From the NCBI GenBank assembly GCA_017532885.1, contig JAFXIS010000054.1, positions 97,038 to 161,037 of the forward strand: 64,000 bases of DNA, in the 5' to 3' direction. The stretch is from Alistipes sp. (GTDB lineage Bacteria; Bacteroidota; Bacteroidia; Bacteroidales; Rikenellaceae). The position numbers and the translations under genes were made by a program. The stretch's first letter is position 1; each line of letters begins with the position of its first letter. The notes beneath the pieces were generated by a model that worked only from the letters and a program-made list of their open reading frames with translations, was not told the DNA's origin and ran no database searches. Below, piece by piece: positions 51,967-60,915 of the stretch.

Positions 51967-53313
51967 ATGAATAACAATCAACGAGTGGCAAGAGCCTTGG
52001 CGGCTGCAACCGATACGGTAGCTTTGGAAATCGGCATTGGAATACTTGACCGTGTGCCGGTTATGTTCCAGGAGCAGTTTCCAAACAGAAAAGCCATCGT
52101 CATCGCAGATAAATTCACCTGGGAGGCAGCCGGCAAGGCTGTAAACGCATATCTTATTGCCGCAGGTGTAACATGCGAAGACCCCTATATATTTGATAGC
52201 CCGAATTTTCATGCAGAGTGGAGCTTCGTTGAGATGCTCGATGCCCGCTTGGCAGCAACCGATGCTATTGCCATAGCTGTGGGCTCAGGCACTATAAACG
52301 ACCTCTGTAAGCTATGCTCATATCGCCAAAATCGCCAATACATGTGCGTTGCCACCGTTGCCTCGGTGGATGGCTACTCATCGTTTGGAGCCTCGGTGAT
52401 ATATAAGAACATGAAGAGGACATTTACCTGTCCGGCACCTCGCGTCATCTTGGCAGATGCCGAGATTATGGCAAAGGCCCCTGCCGCCATGACAGCAGCA
52501 GGATATGCCGACTTGGCAGCCAAAATCCCCTCAGGTACAGAGTGGATGCTGTCGGATTTCCTCGGCGTAGAGCTTATACACAATGTAGCTTGGCACATCG
52601 TACACGACGGACTCAAGGAGTCGCTTTCCGACCCCGAAGGTATCGCAGCATGCCGTCCGGAGGCTATTGCAACCCTTGTCGAGGGCTTAATGCTTAGCGG
52701 ATTTGCCATGCAGGCGGCACGCTCCAGCATCCCCGCGTCGGGAACAGAACACCTCTTTAGCCACCTATGGAACATGAGAGGCCATACACATAAAGGGCGC
52801 ACTCCGTCGCATGGTTTTCAAGTTAGCGTCGGCACACTTATGATGTGTTCATTGTTTGACGAGATGTGCAAGACCGACTTTTCGAAGTTGGATGTCAGAG
52901 CATGTGTTTCGCAGTGGAAAAATCGCCGACAAATGCGTCACGAGGCAGAAGATTTATTCGAGGATATGCCCTATGGAGAGCATGCCATCGCCGAGTCAAT
53001 ATCACGATATAAAGATAGAGAGGAGGTTCGACGACAACTTCAGCTAATGAAGGATAATTGGTTCGATATCAAGCAGATGTTACAAGAGCAATGTTACACC
53101 TATAACCAAATGCACAAATTACTCTCTACGGTTGGAGCCCCCACATCACCCGAGGATGTCGGCATCTCGCTTGAGCAAATGCGTGCCGATATTCCCATCG
53201 TGCGCCATATCCGCAACCGCTTCACTATGCTCGACATAGGTCTTTACGCCCTAAAACTCGAAGATTGGATTTCGGGGGTATTCGATACAGGAGGCGTTTG
53301 GCACAAAGGTTAG
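51967..53313 (+). CDS. sn-Glycerol-1-phosphate dehydrogenase (AraM/EgsA family)
   Basis: 448-residue member of the iron/zinc alcohol-dehydrogenase superfamily. NAD and metal motifs are IAVGSGTINDLCKLCSYRQ, VATVASVDGYSSFGASVI, YADLAAKIPSGTEWMLSDF, ASGTEHLFSHLWNM and GRTPSHGFQVSVGTLMM. The family makes or oxidises glycerol-1-phosphate, the archaeal-type stereoisomer, and in Bacillus (AraM) supplies heptaprenylglyceryl phosphate synthesis. The start is the ATG at 51967; an in-frame GTG at 51946 is less likely. It is a single-gene unit with its own promoter and terminator. Confidence 0.85.
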   Translation: MNNNQRVARALAAATDTVALEIGIGILDRVPVMFQEQFPNRKAIVIADKFTWEAAGKAVNAYLIAAGVTCEDPYIFDSPNFHAEWSFVEMLDARLAATDAIAIAVGSGTINDLCKLCSYRQNRQYMCVATVASVDGYSSFGASVIYKNMKRTFTCPAPRVILADAEIMAKAPAAMTAAGYADLAAKIPSGTEWMLSDFLGVELIHNVAWHIVHDGLKESLSDPEGIAACRPEAIATLVEGLMLSGFAMQAARSSIPASGTEHLFSHLWNMRGHTHKGRTPSHGFQVSVGTLMMCSLFDEMCKTDFSKLDVRACVSQWKNRRQMRHEAEDLFEDMPYGEHAIAESISRYKDREEVRRQLQLMKDNWFDIKQMLQEQCYTYNQMHKLLSTVGAPTSPEDVGISLEQMRADIPIVRHIRNRFTMLDIGLYALKLEDWISGVFDTGGVWHKG

Positions 53314-53343
53314 CTCACAGCCATTGAGCCGCAGATACAAATA

Positions 53344-53374
53344 GAGGGTGCCCGAATAAATCTCCGGCACCCTC
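53344..53374. terminator. Bidirectional terminator G1P dehydrogenase / oxidoreductase operon
   Basis: GAGGGTGCC (53344-53352) pairs perfectly with GGCACCCTC (53366-53374), loop 13 nt, between convergent genes; ACTTTTG follows on the plus strand. Confidence 0.85.
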
Positions 53375-53394
53375 ACTTTTGTTATCATCGCGAC

Positions 53395-53940
53395 CTAATC
53401 CCTCTTCTCGATAATCTCACCGCCGCGCAAAATAGCCGCCTCATTTTGTGGCAACATACTCCATGCACGCTCCGGCAACGACTTCTTTAGACCCGCCATA
53501 ACATTCTCCATCGCAACAATGGGCTTAAGCTTAAGGAAGCCACCCAAAATCATGGTGTTGAACATCTTGGCATTGCCCTGTCGAGCACACTCCGCCGCCG
53601 CATCTATCTTATACACAGATATATCCTTGCGCGTAGGGGGATTTACAATACCATTCGTGTCATATATGAGCAAACCGCCCGGTTTTACCATTGGCTCAAA
53701 CTTATCCAACGACTGTTGATTCAGCACAATCGCAGTATCAAACTCTCCGGCAATGGGTGACGAGATTCGTTTATCCGACACAATAACCGTAACATTAGCT
53801 GTACCACCACGCATCTCGGGACCATACGAAGGCATCCACGACACCTCAAAGCCCTGCATAATGCCTGAATATGCCAAAATCTTACCCATCGACAAGACAC
53901 CTTGGCCACCAAATCCTGCTATAATTATTACCTCTTTCAT
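53395..53940 (-). CDS. 2-Oxoacid:ferredoxin oxidoreductase, gamma subunit
   Basis: 181 residues of the pyruvate/ketoisovalerate oxidoreductase catalytic (POR gamma) type: IIIAGFGGQGVLSMGKILAYSG, WMPSYGPEMRGGTANVTVIVSD and NTMILGGFLKLKPIVAMENVM. Last of four genes delta-alpha-beta-gamma (25 bp after beta). The four-subunit enzyme converts a 2-oxoacid and CoA to acyl-CoA with reduced ferredoxin; in the Bacteroidales the set is annotated variously as KOR (2-oxoglutarate) or VOR (branched-chain). The sequence alone does not decide. Confidence 0.9.
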   Translation of the reverse strand: MKEVIIIAGFGGQGVLSMGKILAYSGIMQGFEVSWMPSYGPEMRGGTANVTVIVSDKRISSPIAGEFDTAIVLNQQSLDKFEPMVKPGGLLIYDTNGIVNPPTRKDISVYKIDAAAECARQGNAKMFNTMILGGFLKLKPIVAMENVMAGLKKSLPERAWSMLPQNEAAILRGGEIIEKRD

Positions 53941-53965
53941 ACGCCTTAAAATCTCATTTGACCAC

Positions 53966-54736
53966 TTATTTCGGTAACTCCGAACACTTTATATCGCCCA
54001 ATGGATACTCCACAGCCAGATTCTCCTCCATCCACTTATTTGCATCGACGGGCGAGAGTTTCCAGCCGCTATTACATGTAGAAACAACCTCCACAAGCGA
54101 ATAACCATTACCCGCCATAGCATTCTCAAACGCCTTACGAATAGCCTTCTTACACTTGCGAACTGCCGCAGGAGTATGTACACTCTGACGAGTGATATAA
54201 GTAGCACCATCCAAGTGTGCAATCATATCGGCAATCTTATATGGAAAGCCATTCAACGCAGCATCTCGACCACATGGAGTTGTCGCAGTCTTCATACCCA
54301 AAAGGGTAGTGGGCGACATCTGACCTCCCGTCATGCCATATATTGCATTATTGATAAATATTGTAACGATATTCTCGCCTCGAGCTGCAGCATGAATAGT
54401 CTCGGCTGTACCTATCGCAGCCAAATCGCCATCGCCCTGATATGTAAAGACCATATTCTCAGGAAGCAGGCGCTTCATAGCCGTAGCTACTGCACATGCT
54501 CTACCATGCGCTGCCTCTACCCAATCTACATCAATATATCTGTAAGCAAAAACCGAACATCCCACAGGCGACACGCCAATAGTTGAGCCCTCCAAGCCCA
54601 TTTCGTCGATAACTTCAGCAACGAGTTTATGTACTGTGCCATGGCTACATCCCGGACAGTAGTGCATTACCTCATCGGTAATAAGTCGTGGTTTCTGGTA
54701 TACCAGATTCTCAGCCTTTATCTCCACTTGTGCCAT
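53966..54736 (-). CDS. 2-Oxoacid:ferredoxin oxidoreductase, beta (TPP-binding) subunit
   Basis: 256 residues. The N-terminal CPGCSHGTVHKLVAEVIDEMG, the TPP motif YQGDGDLAAIGTAETIHAAARGENIVTIFINNAIYGMTGGQMSPTT (Gly-Asp-Gly ... Asn-Asn) and the C-terminal NGYSLVEVVSTCNSGW are typical. It holds thiamine diphosphate and does the decarboxylation together with alpha. Confidence 0.93.
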   Translation of the reverse strand: MAQVEIKAENLVYQKPRLITDEVMHYCPGCSHGTVHKLVAEVIDEMGLEGSTIGVSPVGCSVFAYRYIDVDWVEAAHGRACAVATAMKRLLPENMVFTYQGDGDLAAIGTAETIHAAARGENIVTIFINNAIYGMTGGQMSPTTLLGMKTATTPCGRDAALNGFPYKIADMIAHLDGATYITRQSVHTPAAVRKCKKAIRKAFENAMAGNGYSLVEVVSTCNSGWKLSPVDANKWMEENLAVEYPLGDIKCSELPK

Positions 54737-54747
54737 AACTATCTGAT

Positions 54748-55848
54748 TTACAATTTTTCAACTTCAAATTTACGCTTTATATCCTCAAGCACATCCTCGG
54801 GGTTAAACAACATACCTCCCATGCGGCCATAATGATATACCGGAGCCTTACCTTCTACCGCCAAGCGTACATCTTCAACCATCTGTCCGGCATTAAGTTC
54901 CACCGAAAGAAATCCCTTTACGCCGCGCTCTGCCAACTGCGCAATAGCCTTAGTCGGGAAGGGATAGAGAGTAATAGGACGCAACAAACCAACCTTAAGT
55001 CCCGCCTTGCGAGCCTGCTCAACCGTAGCTGAACATATACGAGCCGAAGAGCCAAACGCAACGATAACATAGTCGGCATCGTCGCACTCAACCTCCTCCC
55101 AGCGAGCCTCCTCAGCCTCCAACTGACGGTATTTCGCCTGCAAACGCTCATTTATCTTCTCCATAAGTTCAGACTTAAGCTCCAATGAGGTACAAACATG
55201 CATCTCCTTACGCGAACCCTTACCTTTGGCTGCCCATGCGCCACACTCCGCCTCAATCTGCTCGGCAGTACGGCGTGGCTGCTGGGGCATAAGTTCCACC
55301 TTCTCCATCATTTGGCCAATAACGCCATCCGCCAACAACATCACAGGATTGCGATACTTGAAAGCCAAATCAAATCCCAAAGCAACGAAATCGTGCATCT
55401 CCTGAACCGACGACGGAGCAAGTACGATAAAGTGATAATCACCATGTCCTCCGCCCTTACAAGCCTGGAAATAGTCGCCCTGCGAAGGCTGAATAGTACC
55501 CAAGCCCGGACCTCCACGCTGGCAATTCACAACAAGGCAGGGTAGCTCACAAGCTGCAATATAGCTCATTCCCTCGCTCATAAGCGAAATACCGGGGCTT
55601 GACGACGAAGTCATAACCTTCTTTCCGGTTGCAGCACCTCCATAAACCATATTTATAGACGACACCTCTGACTCCGCTTGCAAAACCACCATACCGGTAC
55701 TCTCCCACGGACGAAGTTCCATAAGCGTCTCCATAACCTCCGACTGCGGAGTAATAGGGTAGCCGAAATATCCGTCACAGCCGCAACGCACGGCAGCATG
55801 AGCAATAACCTCATTACCCTTCATTAATCTTACATCTTTCTCTGCCAT
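54748..55848 (-). CDS. 2-Oxoacid:ferredoxin oxidoreductase, alpha subunit (VorB/KorA-like)
   Basis: 366 residues. MKGNEVIAHAAVRCGCDGYFGYPITPQSEVMETL, ASSMNM-like VSSINMVYGGAATGKKVMTSSSSPGISLMSEG, and NCQRGGPGLGTIQPSQGDYFQACKGGGHGDY match the pyrimidine/CoA-binding domains. It overlaps neither neighbour but is 11 bp before beta and 2 bp after delta, a tight operon. Confidence 0.93.
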   Translation of the reverse strand: MAEKDVRLMKGNEVIAHAAVRCGCDGYFGYPITPQSEVMETLMELRPWESTGMVVLQAESEVSSINMVYGGAATGKKVMTSSSSPGISLMSEGMSYIAACELPCLVVNCQRGGPGLGTIQPSQGDYFQACKGGGHGDYHFIVLAPSSVQEMHDFVALGFDLAFKYRNPVMLLADGVIGQMMEKVELMPQQPRRTAEQIEAECGAWAAKGKGSRKEMHVCTSLELKSELMEKINERLQAKYRQLEAEEARWEEVECDDADYVIVAFGSSARICSATVEQARKAGLKVGLLRPITLYPFPTKAIAQLAERGVKGFLSVELNAGQMVEDVRLAVEGKAPVYHYGRMGGMLFNPEDVLEDIKRKFEVEKL

Positions 55849-55850
55849 AC

Positions 55851-56078
55851 CTATTCGACCTTTTGACGATAAACAACAATACAGCTATCGGGGCAAATTA
55901 TACCGCACGATGCACATCCCGTACAAGCATCCGGATTAAGCATCATGGCGTAATTATATCCCTTGCCATTCACCTCCTTTGATAGAGCCAACACATTACA
56001 AGGGCAAGCCGACACACATACCGCACATCCCTTGCATAGCTCCTTGTTTACAACAACATGTCCTTTTATTTTTGCCAT
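55851..56078 (-). CDS. 2-Oxoacid:ferredoxin oxidoreductase, delta (ferredoxin) subunit
   Basis: 75-residue two-[4Fe-4S] ferredoxin: CKGCAVCVSACPCNV and CTGCASCGIICPDSC. It passes electrons from the TPP site to free ferredoxin. First gene of the operon, 2 bp before alpha. Confidence 0.93.
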   Translation of the reverse strand: MAKIKGHVVVNKELCKGCAVCVSACPCNVLALSKEVNGKGYNYAMMLNPDACTGCASCGIICPDSCIVVYRQKVE

Positions 56079-56110
56079 ACGCTATTTATAAAAATATTAT
56101 TTTCTATCTA

Positions 56111-56141
56111 CAAATATAGAAAAATTAAAGGCAAAATCAAA
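56111..56141 (-). promoter_or_regulatory. Promoter of the 2-oxoacid oxidoreductase operon
   Basis: On the minus strand TTTG (56141-56138), 19 bp, then TATATTTG (56118-56111): a full Bacteroidota promoter, 32 bp before the ATG at 56078. Confidence 0.7.
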
Positions 56142-56217
56142 TTTTACAGTCATTTTTTTACAATAAAATCACATCTATTCTAAAATATTCACTCCCGCAA
56201 AATCCTCATTCACAAAC

Positions 56218-56246
56218 AAAAAACCCGCCTGCAACGAACAGACGGG
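56218..56246 (-). terminator. Terminator of the serC-serA-DUF1015 operon
   Basis: On the minus strand CCCGTCTG (56246-56239) pairs with CAGGCGGG (56231-56224), 8 bp with one T-G, loop TTCGTTG, followed by TTTTTTG. Confidence 0.88.
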
Positions 56247-56269
56247 CTTACAACTCAAATATCTACACT

Positions 56270-57511
56270 CTACTCAAACGAGTGAATTACCACTCCGGAG
56301 CGTAATTTAGGTTCAAACCATGTGGTTTTAGGCGGCATAATGTTGCCCGTATCGGCAATATCGATAAGTTGCTGCATCGACACAGGATAGAGCGCAAAGG
56401 CAACCTTCATCTCGCCACTATCCACGCGCTGTTGCAACTCTCCAAGACCTCGAATACCACCTACAAAATCAATTCGTTTAGAGGTACGCAAGTCACTAAT
56501 ACCCAAAATCTTATCCAGCACTAAATCAGACAATACCGTCACATCCAGCACGCCGATTGGGCCGTCATCATTATAAGTACCCTCCTTTGCCGTTAAGCTA
56601 TACCACTCACCATCGAGGTACATGGCAAAATTGTGCAGTTCGGCGGGAGTATAAATCTCCGCACCCTTTTTCTCGACAACAAACGACTCGTTTAATTTTT
56701 CGAGCAGCTCCGCAGCCGTCAAACCATTCAAATCTCGCACAACACGATTATAATCAATAATACGCAACTGCGACGCAGGGAAAGTAACAGCCAAGAAATA
56801 GCAATACTCCTCCTCGCCCGTATGATTGGGATTATTGAGCATACACTCCTGACCTACGCGCGCAGCAGCAGCAGTACGATGATGTCCATCAGCCACATAC
56901 AGAGCCGGAATAGCAGCAAAAAGCTCTGTCAATCGCTGATTCTTCACCTTATCACGAATAACCCAGAAATGGTGTCCGAAGCCATCCTCCGCCGTAAAAT
57001 CATAATCCGGCTGATTCTCCTTAATCACACTCTCCACAATAGCATCCACCTCGGCATTGTCCGGATATGCAAAGAAAACGGGCTCGATATTCGCCTTTTG
57101 GTTACGCACATGAATCATTCGGTCCTCCTCCTTATCGGGACGCGTAAGTTCATGCTTTTTAATCGCACCCGAGAGGTAATCCTCGAAATGACAACACATG
57201 GCAATGCCATATTGCGTACGACCATTCATCGTTTGAGCATATACATAATAATGCTCCTCCTCGTCCTGTTTGAGCCATCCGCGCTCCTTCCAGAGCTTAA
57301 AGTTTTCCACAGCTTTCTTATACACCTCCTCAGAGTGTTCGTCAGCAATGGGTTCAAAATCAATTTCAGGCTTAATAATATGTAGCAACGAACGCTCTCC
57401 CGCCTCAGCCTTTGCCTCGACAGAGTTCAGCACATCATAAGGGCGCGACGCCACTTCGCCGGCATACTCCTTTGGGGGACGCACGCCACAAAAAGGTTTA
57501 ATTCGTACCAT
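56270..57511 (-). CDS. DUF1015 family protein, third gene of a serine operon
   Basis: 413 residues matching DUF1015: MVRIKPFCGVRPPKEYAGEVASRPYDVLN at the N-terminus, LTRPDKEEDRMIHVRNQKANIEPVFFAY, and IPALYVADGHHRTAAAARVG (DGHHRTAAA at about 208-216). That last box resembles the GxxR motif of ParB-fold proteins, which include the archaeal serine kinase SerK. It starts 4 bp after serA and shares its terminator. No serB is present, so a role in the phosphoserine/serine step is a reasonable but unproven inference. Confidence 0.82.
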   Translation of the reverse strand: MVRIKPFCGVRPPKEYAGEVASRPYDVLNSVEAKAEAGERSLLHIIKPEIDFEPIADEHSEEVYKKAVENFKLWKERGWLKQDEEEHYYVYAQTMNGRTQYGIAMCCHFEDYLSGAIKKHELTRPDKEEDRMIHVRNQKANIEPVFFAYPDNAEVDAIVESVIKENQPDYDFTAEDGFGHHFWVIRDKVKNQRLTELFAAIPALYVADGHHRTAAAARVGQECMLNNPNHTGEEEYCYFLAVTFPASQLRIIDYNRVVRDLNGLTAAELLEKLNESFVVEKKGAEIYTPAELHNFAMYLDGEWYSLTAKEGTYNDDGPIGVLDVTVLSDLVLDKILGISDLRTSKRIDFVGGIRGLGELQQRVDSGEMKVAFALYPVSMQQLIDIADTGNIMPPKTTWFEPKLRSGVVIHSFE

Positions 57512-57515
57512 ATAA

Positions 57516-58439
57516 CTACTTGTTTACTTGGAACTTTCTATTACCATTCTTAAGGAAATCCACAACCTGACGAGCGGCAGCCAATCCGGCATTTATATTA
57601 GCCTCGGCAGTCTCAGCACCCATCTTCTTGGGGGTTGCGAAGAAGCGTTTTCCGAACAATGCAGCCATTGTCGATACATCATCGGGAGCTATGTCGGTAA
57701 TATACTTCAAATCGGTACGCTCGGTCATCGCAGCCTCCAAACCCACCTCGTCAATAACCTCCTTACGAGCTGTATTTACCAGCGTTGCACCCTTAGGCAT
57801 CATCGACATTAGCTTATAGCCAATCGACTTCTTGGTCTGCTCCGTAGCAGGAATATGCAACGACAAATAATCCGAAGCTGCATATAACTCCTCGACACTT
57901 CCAACCTGCTCAACGCCATCATTATCAAACAGCGCAGAATCGGTCACATAAGGGTCATAAGCTATAACATTCATACCCAATGCCTTCGCTTTGCGAGCAA
58001 CCAAACGGCCTACATTACCATAAGCGTGAATTCCGACCGTCTTACCCTGCAATTCATATCCGGTACCCGGAGTAAAGCAATTACGCGACATATAAATCAT
58101 CATCGCCAACGCCAACTCAGCCACAGCATTCGAGTTCTGACCCGGGGTATTCATCACGACAATATTGTGAGCCGTAGCCTCCGCCAAATCCACATTGTCA
58201 TATCCGGCACCGGCGCGAACAACAATCTTAAGATTGGGCGCAGCAGCAATGACATCAGCCGTAACCTTATCACTACGAACAATGAGTCCATCGACATCAG
58301 CCACAGCAGCGACCAACTCCTCCGGTTTCTCATAGCGTTCCAACATCGCCACCTCATAACCGGCAGCAGTCAATATCTCTTTTATTCCGTCCACAGCCTT
58401 CTTGGCAAACGGTTTTTGAGTTGCAATAAGAATTTTCAT
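57516..58439 (-). CDS. serA: D-3-phosphoglycerate dehydrogenase (short form)
   Basis: 307-residue D-2-hydroxyacid dehydrogenase. The NAD motif is VGIHAYGNVGRLVARKAKALGM, with VRAGAGYDNVDL, NTPGQNSNAVAELALAMM and the catalytic Arg-Glu-His region NTARKEVIDEVGLE ... FATPKKMGAETAEA. Context with serC supports 3-phosphoglycerate as substrate. It lacks the C-terminal ACT/ASB regulatory domains, so serine feedback by the E. coli mechanism is not expected. It lies 46 bp after serC and 4 bp before DUF1015. Confidence 0.9.
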   Translation of the reverse strand: MKILIATQKPFAKKAVDGIKEILTAAGYEVAMLERYEKPEELVAAVADVDGLIVRSDKVTADVIAAAPNLKIVVRAGAGYDNVDLAEATAHNIVVMNTPGQNSNAVAELALAMMIYMSRNCFTPGTGYELQGKTVGIHAYGNVGRLVARKAKALGMNVIAYDPYVTDSALFDNDGVEQVGSVEELYAASDYLSLHIPATEQTKKSIGYKLMSMMPKGATLVNTARKEVIDEVGLEAAMTERTDLKYITDIAPDDVSTMAALFGKRFFATPKKMGAETAEANINAGLAAARQVVDFLKNGNRKFQVNK

Positions 58440-58485
58440 ACTCTACAAATATTAAAGAGTTACAAAATATCGTCTCCGCATTGGG

Positions 58486-59556
58486 TTATTTGTGCGTCTG
58501 TTCAAACTCCTGCATACAAGCAATCAATGCCTCAACCGCCTCCTTCGGGCAAGCATTATAGCATGATGCGCGGAAACCGCCTACTAAGCGATGTCCCTTA
58601 ATGCCGACCATGCCCTTCGACTTGGCAAACTCCAAAAACTCAGGAGCCAAAGCCTCGTTGCCTTCGCTCATCACAAAGCAGATATTCATCAACGAGCGGT
58701 CCTCATCGGCTACCGTTCCACGGAACAATGAGTTGCGGTCAATCTCGGCATAGAGCATAGCTGCCTTCTCCAAATTGCGACGATAAATCTCATCAAGGCC
58801 TCCCTCATTTTTCATCCACTTCAGCGTTTCACGCAATACATAGATAGGGAATACGGGTGGGGTATTGAACATTGAATTATTCTCAACATGAGTATTAACA
58901 TTCATCATCGTAGGCAACTCGCGTGCAACCTTCTGCAACATATCATCTCGCACGATAACAAATGTAACACCCGCAGGAGCCAGATTCTTCTGCGCACCGC
59001 CATAAATCAACGCATACTTCGACACATCAACAGGACGGCTCAAAATATCGGAGCTCATATCGGCAATCAAGGGTACAGGAGAGTTCAAATCCTCCTTATA
59101 CTCTGTTCCGTAAATTGTATTATTGGCACAGATATAGAGGTAATCCAAATCTGCGGGAATCTCAAATCCTTTAGGGATATATGTAAAATTCTTATCCTCC
59201 GACGAAGCTACAACCTTTACTTCGCCATACATTTTAGCCTCCTTAATTGCCTTCTTGGTCCATACTCCCGTATGAACATATCCGGCCTTGCACTTCAAGA
59301 AATTTGCGGGTATATGGAAGAATTGGGTACTTGCACCTCCACCAACAAAGTAAATCTGATAATTGTCGGGGATATTCAGCAATTCTCTGAACAAGCTCTT
59401 GGCTTCAGCAAGAACAGCCTCAAATTCCGGAGTACGATGGGATATCGAAAGCAAGGAGAGTCCTGTTCCGTCAAAATCAATAATCGCTTTTGCGGCTGCT
59501 TCTAATACAACATCCGGTAAAACAGAGGGTCCGGCATTAAAATTATACTTCTTCAT
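58486..59556 (-). CDS. serC: Phosphoserine aminotransferase
   Basis: 356-residue class V PLP aminotransferase converting 3-phosphohydroxypyruvate to phosphoserine. Motifs are [75 protein letters not shown] (PLP Lys) and [16 protein letters not shown]. First gene of serC-serA-DUF1015. A small terminator-like hairpin lies in its leader. Confidence 0.95.
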   Translation of the reverse strand: MKKYNFNAGPSVLPDVVLEAAAKAIIDFDGTGLSLLSISHRTPEFEAVLAEAKSLFRELLNIPDNYQIYFVGGGASTQFFHIPANFLKCKAGYVHTGVWTKKAIKEAKMYGEVKVVASSEDKNFTYIPKGFEIPADLDYLYICANNTIYGTEYKEDLNSPVPLIADMSSDILSRPVDVSKYALIYGGAQKNLAPAGVTFVIVRDDMLQKVARELPTMMNVNTHVENNSMFNTPPVFPIYVLRETLKWMKNEGGLDEIYRRNLEKAAMLYAEIDRNSLFRGTVADEDRSLMNICFVMSEGNEALAPEFLEFAKSKGMVGIKGHRLVGGFRASCYNACPKEAVEALIACMQEFEQTHK

Positions 59557-59597
59557 GGCATTAATGATTATAAAAAAATAAAAAAATGTAAGTTCAT

Positions 59598-59616
59598 AAA
59601 AAAGGAGAGCTTCTCC
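59598..59616 (-). terminator. Terminator-like hairpin in the serC leader
   Basis: On the minus strand GGAGA-AGC-TCTCC (59616-59604) followed by six T, 41 nt before the serC ATG. A 10-codon [13 protein letters not shown] (59622-59654), ends just upstream; it has no Ser codons. Possible attenuator. Confidence 0.4.
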
Positions 59617-59960
59617 GATTTTCAGCGTACCTCCACCCTTAGCAACAAGCCCATTTCAGTAGGCAAAAATCGCTCCGCCTCAAAACTTTTCCTCTACAAA
59701 GTAAACTTAAAAATATGACAATTCAAAATCTTTTTCTCTCTTTTTTCATTCGCAATATCACTTTTTTGGCGCAAATCATAAACAAAATTTACTTAATTAT
59801 ATTTTTTAATAATGATATGATACTTTTCATGGCAAAAGTCATAAAAAAAGATAATTTTTTCATTATTGCGAAATTTAACGATTCTTAACCCTCCAAATGC
59901 CCCAAAACAGAATAAGCAACGACACACTTAACAACTTTTTGAGCTATAAAGGCCGAAAAA

Positions 59961-59992
59961 TTTGCTTACACGCGTGCGTTATATTATCTTTG
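59961..59992 (+). promoter_or_regulatory. Promoter of the yicC-gmk-nadD unit
   Basis: TTTG (59961-59964), 20 bp, then TATCTTTG (59985-59992), 48 bp before the ATG at 60041. Confidence 0.72.
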
Positions 59993-60040
59993 CATGATAA
60001 TATTTACACCACAAGTTTTATTGTTAAGCCCACCAAGCAA

Positions 60041-60913
60041 ATGATAAAATCAATGACAGGATTTGGTAAGAGCGAAATTTCTCTACCAACCAAAAAGATT
60101 ACCGTCGAAGTGCGGTCACTAAATTCAAAGCAGTTAGACCTTTCGGTTAAGTTGCCAGGCATCTATCGCTCTATGGAGTTCGATATCCGTACACGCGCAG
60201 CCGCCGCTATCGTAAGAGGAAAGGCCGATATTTCGGTGAACATCGAAACTACGGCAGTGCATACCTCGGCAACCATAAATAAAGAGATTTTTCGCGAGTA
60301 CCTCAAGCAGGTAAACGACGCCATGGCATTTTCTGGCATCGATGCCGATTACGATGCCGTTCTGCCCGTCTTAATGCGATTACCCGATGTGGTATCCACC
60401 CAGACCGAGAGCATTGCCGAGGAGGAGCAAAATGCTCTTATGCAAGCCGTAGACGAAGCATTGGCCCGTTTCTCGGCATTCCGCGAGCAGGAGGGTGCAA
60501 CACTTATCGCCGACCTCTTGCATCGTGTAGATAAAATCGAGGAGTACAAGACTCAGGTCGAGCCATTCGAGAAGGCCCGCACCGAGGTTATCAAGAACCG
60601 CATTCGTGAGCATATCGAGAAGATGAATCTCGAATTGGATAATAATCGTTTGGAGCAGGAGATGATTTTCTACATCGAGAAGCTAGATATCACCGAGGAG
60701 AAGGTGCGCCTGAAGAATCACTGCGACTATTTCCGCGAAGTTGCCTCTTCGGAGGAGGCTCCGGGTCGCAAACTCGGCTTCATCGCTCAAGAGATGGGAC
60801 GCGAGATTAACACCATGGGCTCAAAGTCAAATGAAGCAAATATGCAAATCCTCGTAGTTAAGATGAAGGATGAGCTTGAGAAGATTAAAGAACAAGTACT
60901 CAATATTTTGTAA
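60041..60913 (+). CDS. yicC: YicC-family endoribonuclease
   Basis: 290 residues. MIKSMTGFGKSEI at the N-terminus, VEVRSLNSKQLDLSVKLPG and the C-terminal DUF1732 part EEAPGRKLGFIAQEMGREINTMGSKSNEANMQILVVKMKDELEKIKEQVLNI are diagnostic. E. coli YicC is an RNA endonuclease. The ATG at 60041 is chosen because the promoter start falls near 60000, which excludes the in-frame ATG at 59897. It lies 2 bp before gmk, a conserved pairing. Confidence 0.92.
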   Translation: MIKSMTGFGKSEISLPTKKITVEVRSLNSKQLDLSVKLPGIYRSMEFDIRTRAAAAIVRGKADISVNIETTAVHTSATINKEIFREYLKQVNDAMAFSGIDADYDAVLPVLMRLPDVVSTQTESIAEEEQNALMQAVDEALARFSAFREQEGATLIADLLHRVDKIEEYKTQVEPFEKARTEVIKNRIREHIEKMNLELDNNRLEQEMIFYIEKLDITEEKVRLKNHCDYFREVASSEEAPGRKLGFIAQEMGREINTMGSKSNEANMQILVVKMKDELEKIKEQVLNIL

Positions 60914-60915
60914 CG

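Larger units (their letters stand above)
59557..60040. other. Intergenic region serC-yicC
   Basis: 484 bp between divergent genes, AT-rich. It holds the serC leader hairpin, a weak minus-strand -7-like box (GATTTTTG, near 59667-59674) and the yicC promoter (59961-59992). Nothing recognisable in about 59700-59950. Confidence 0.6.
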
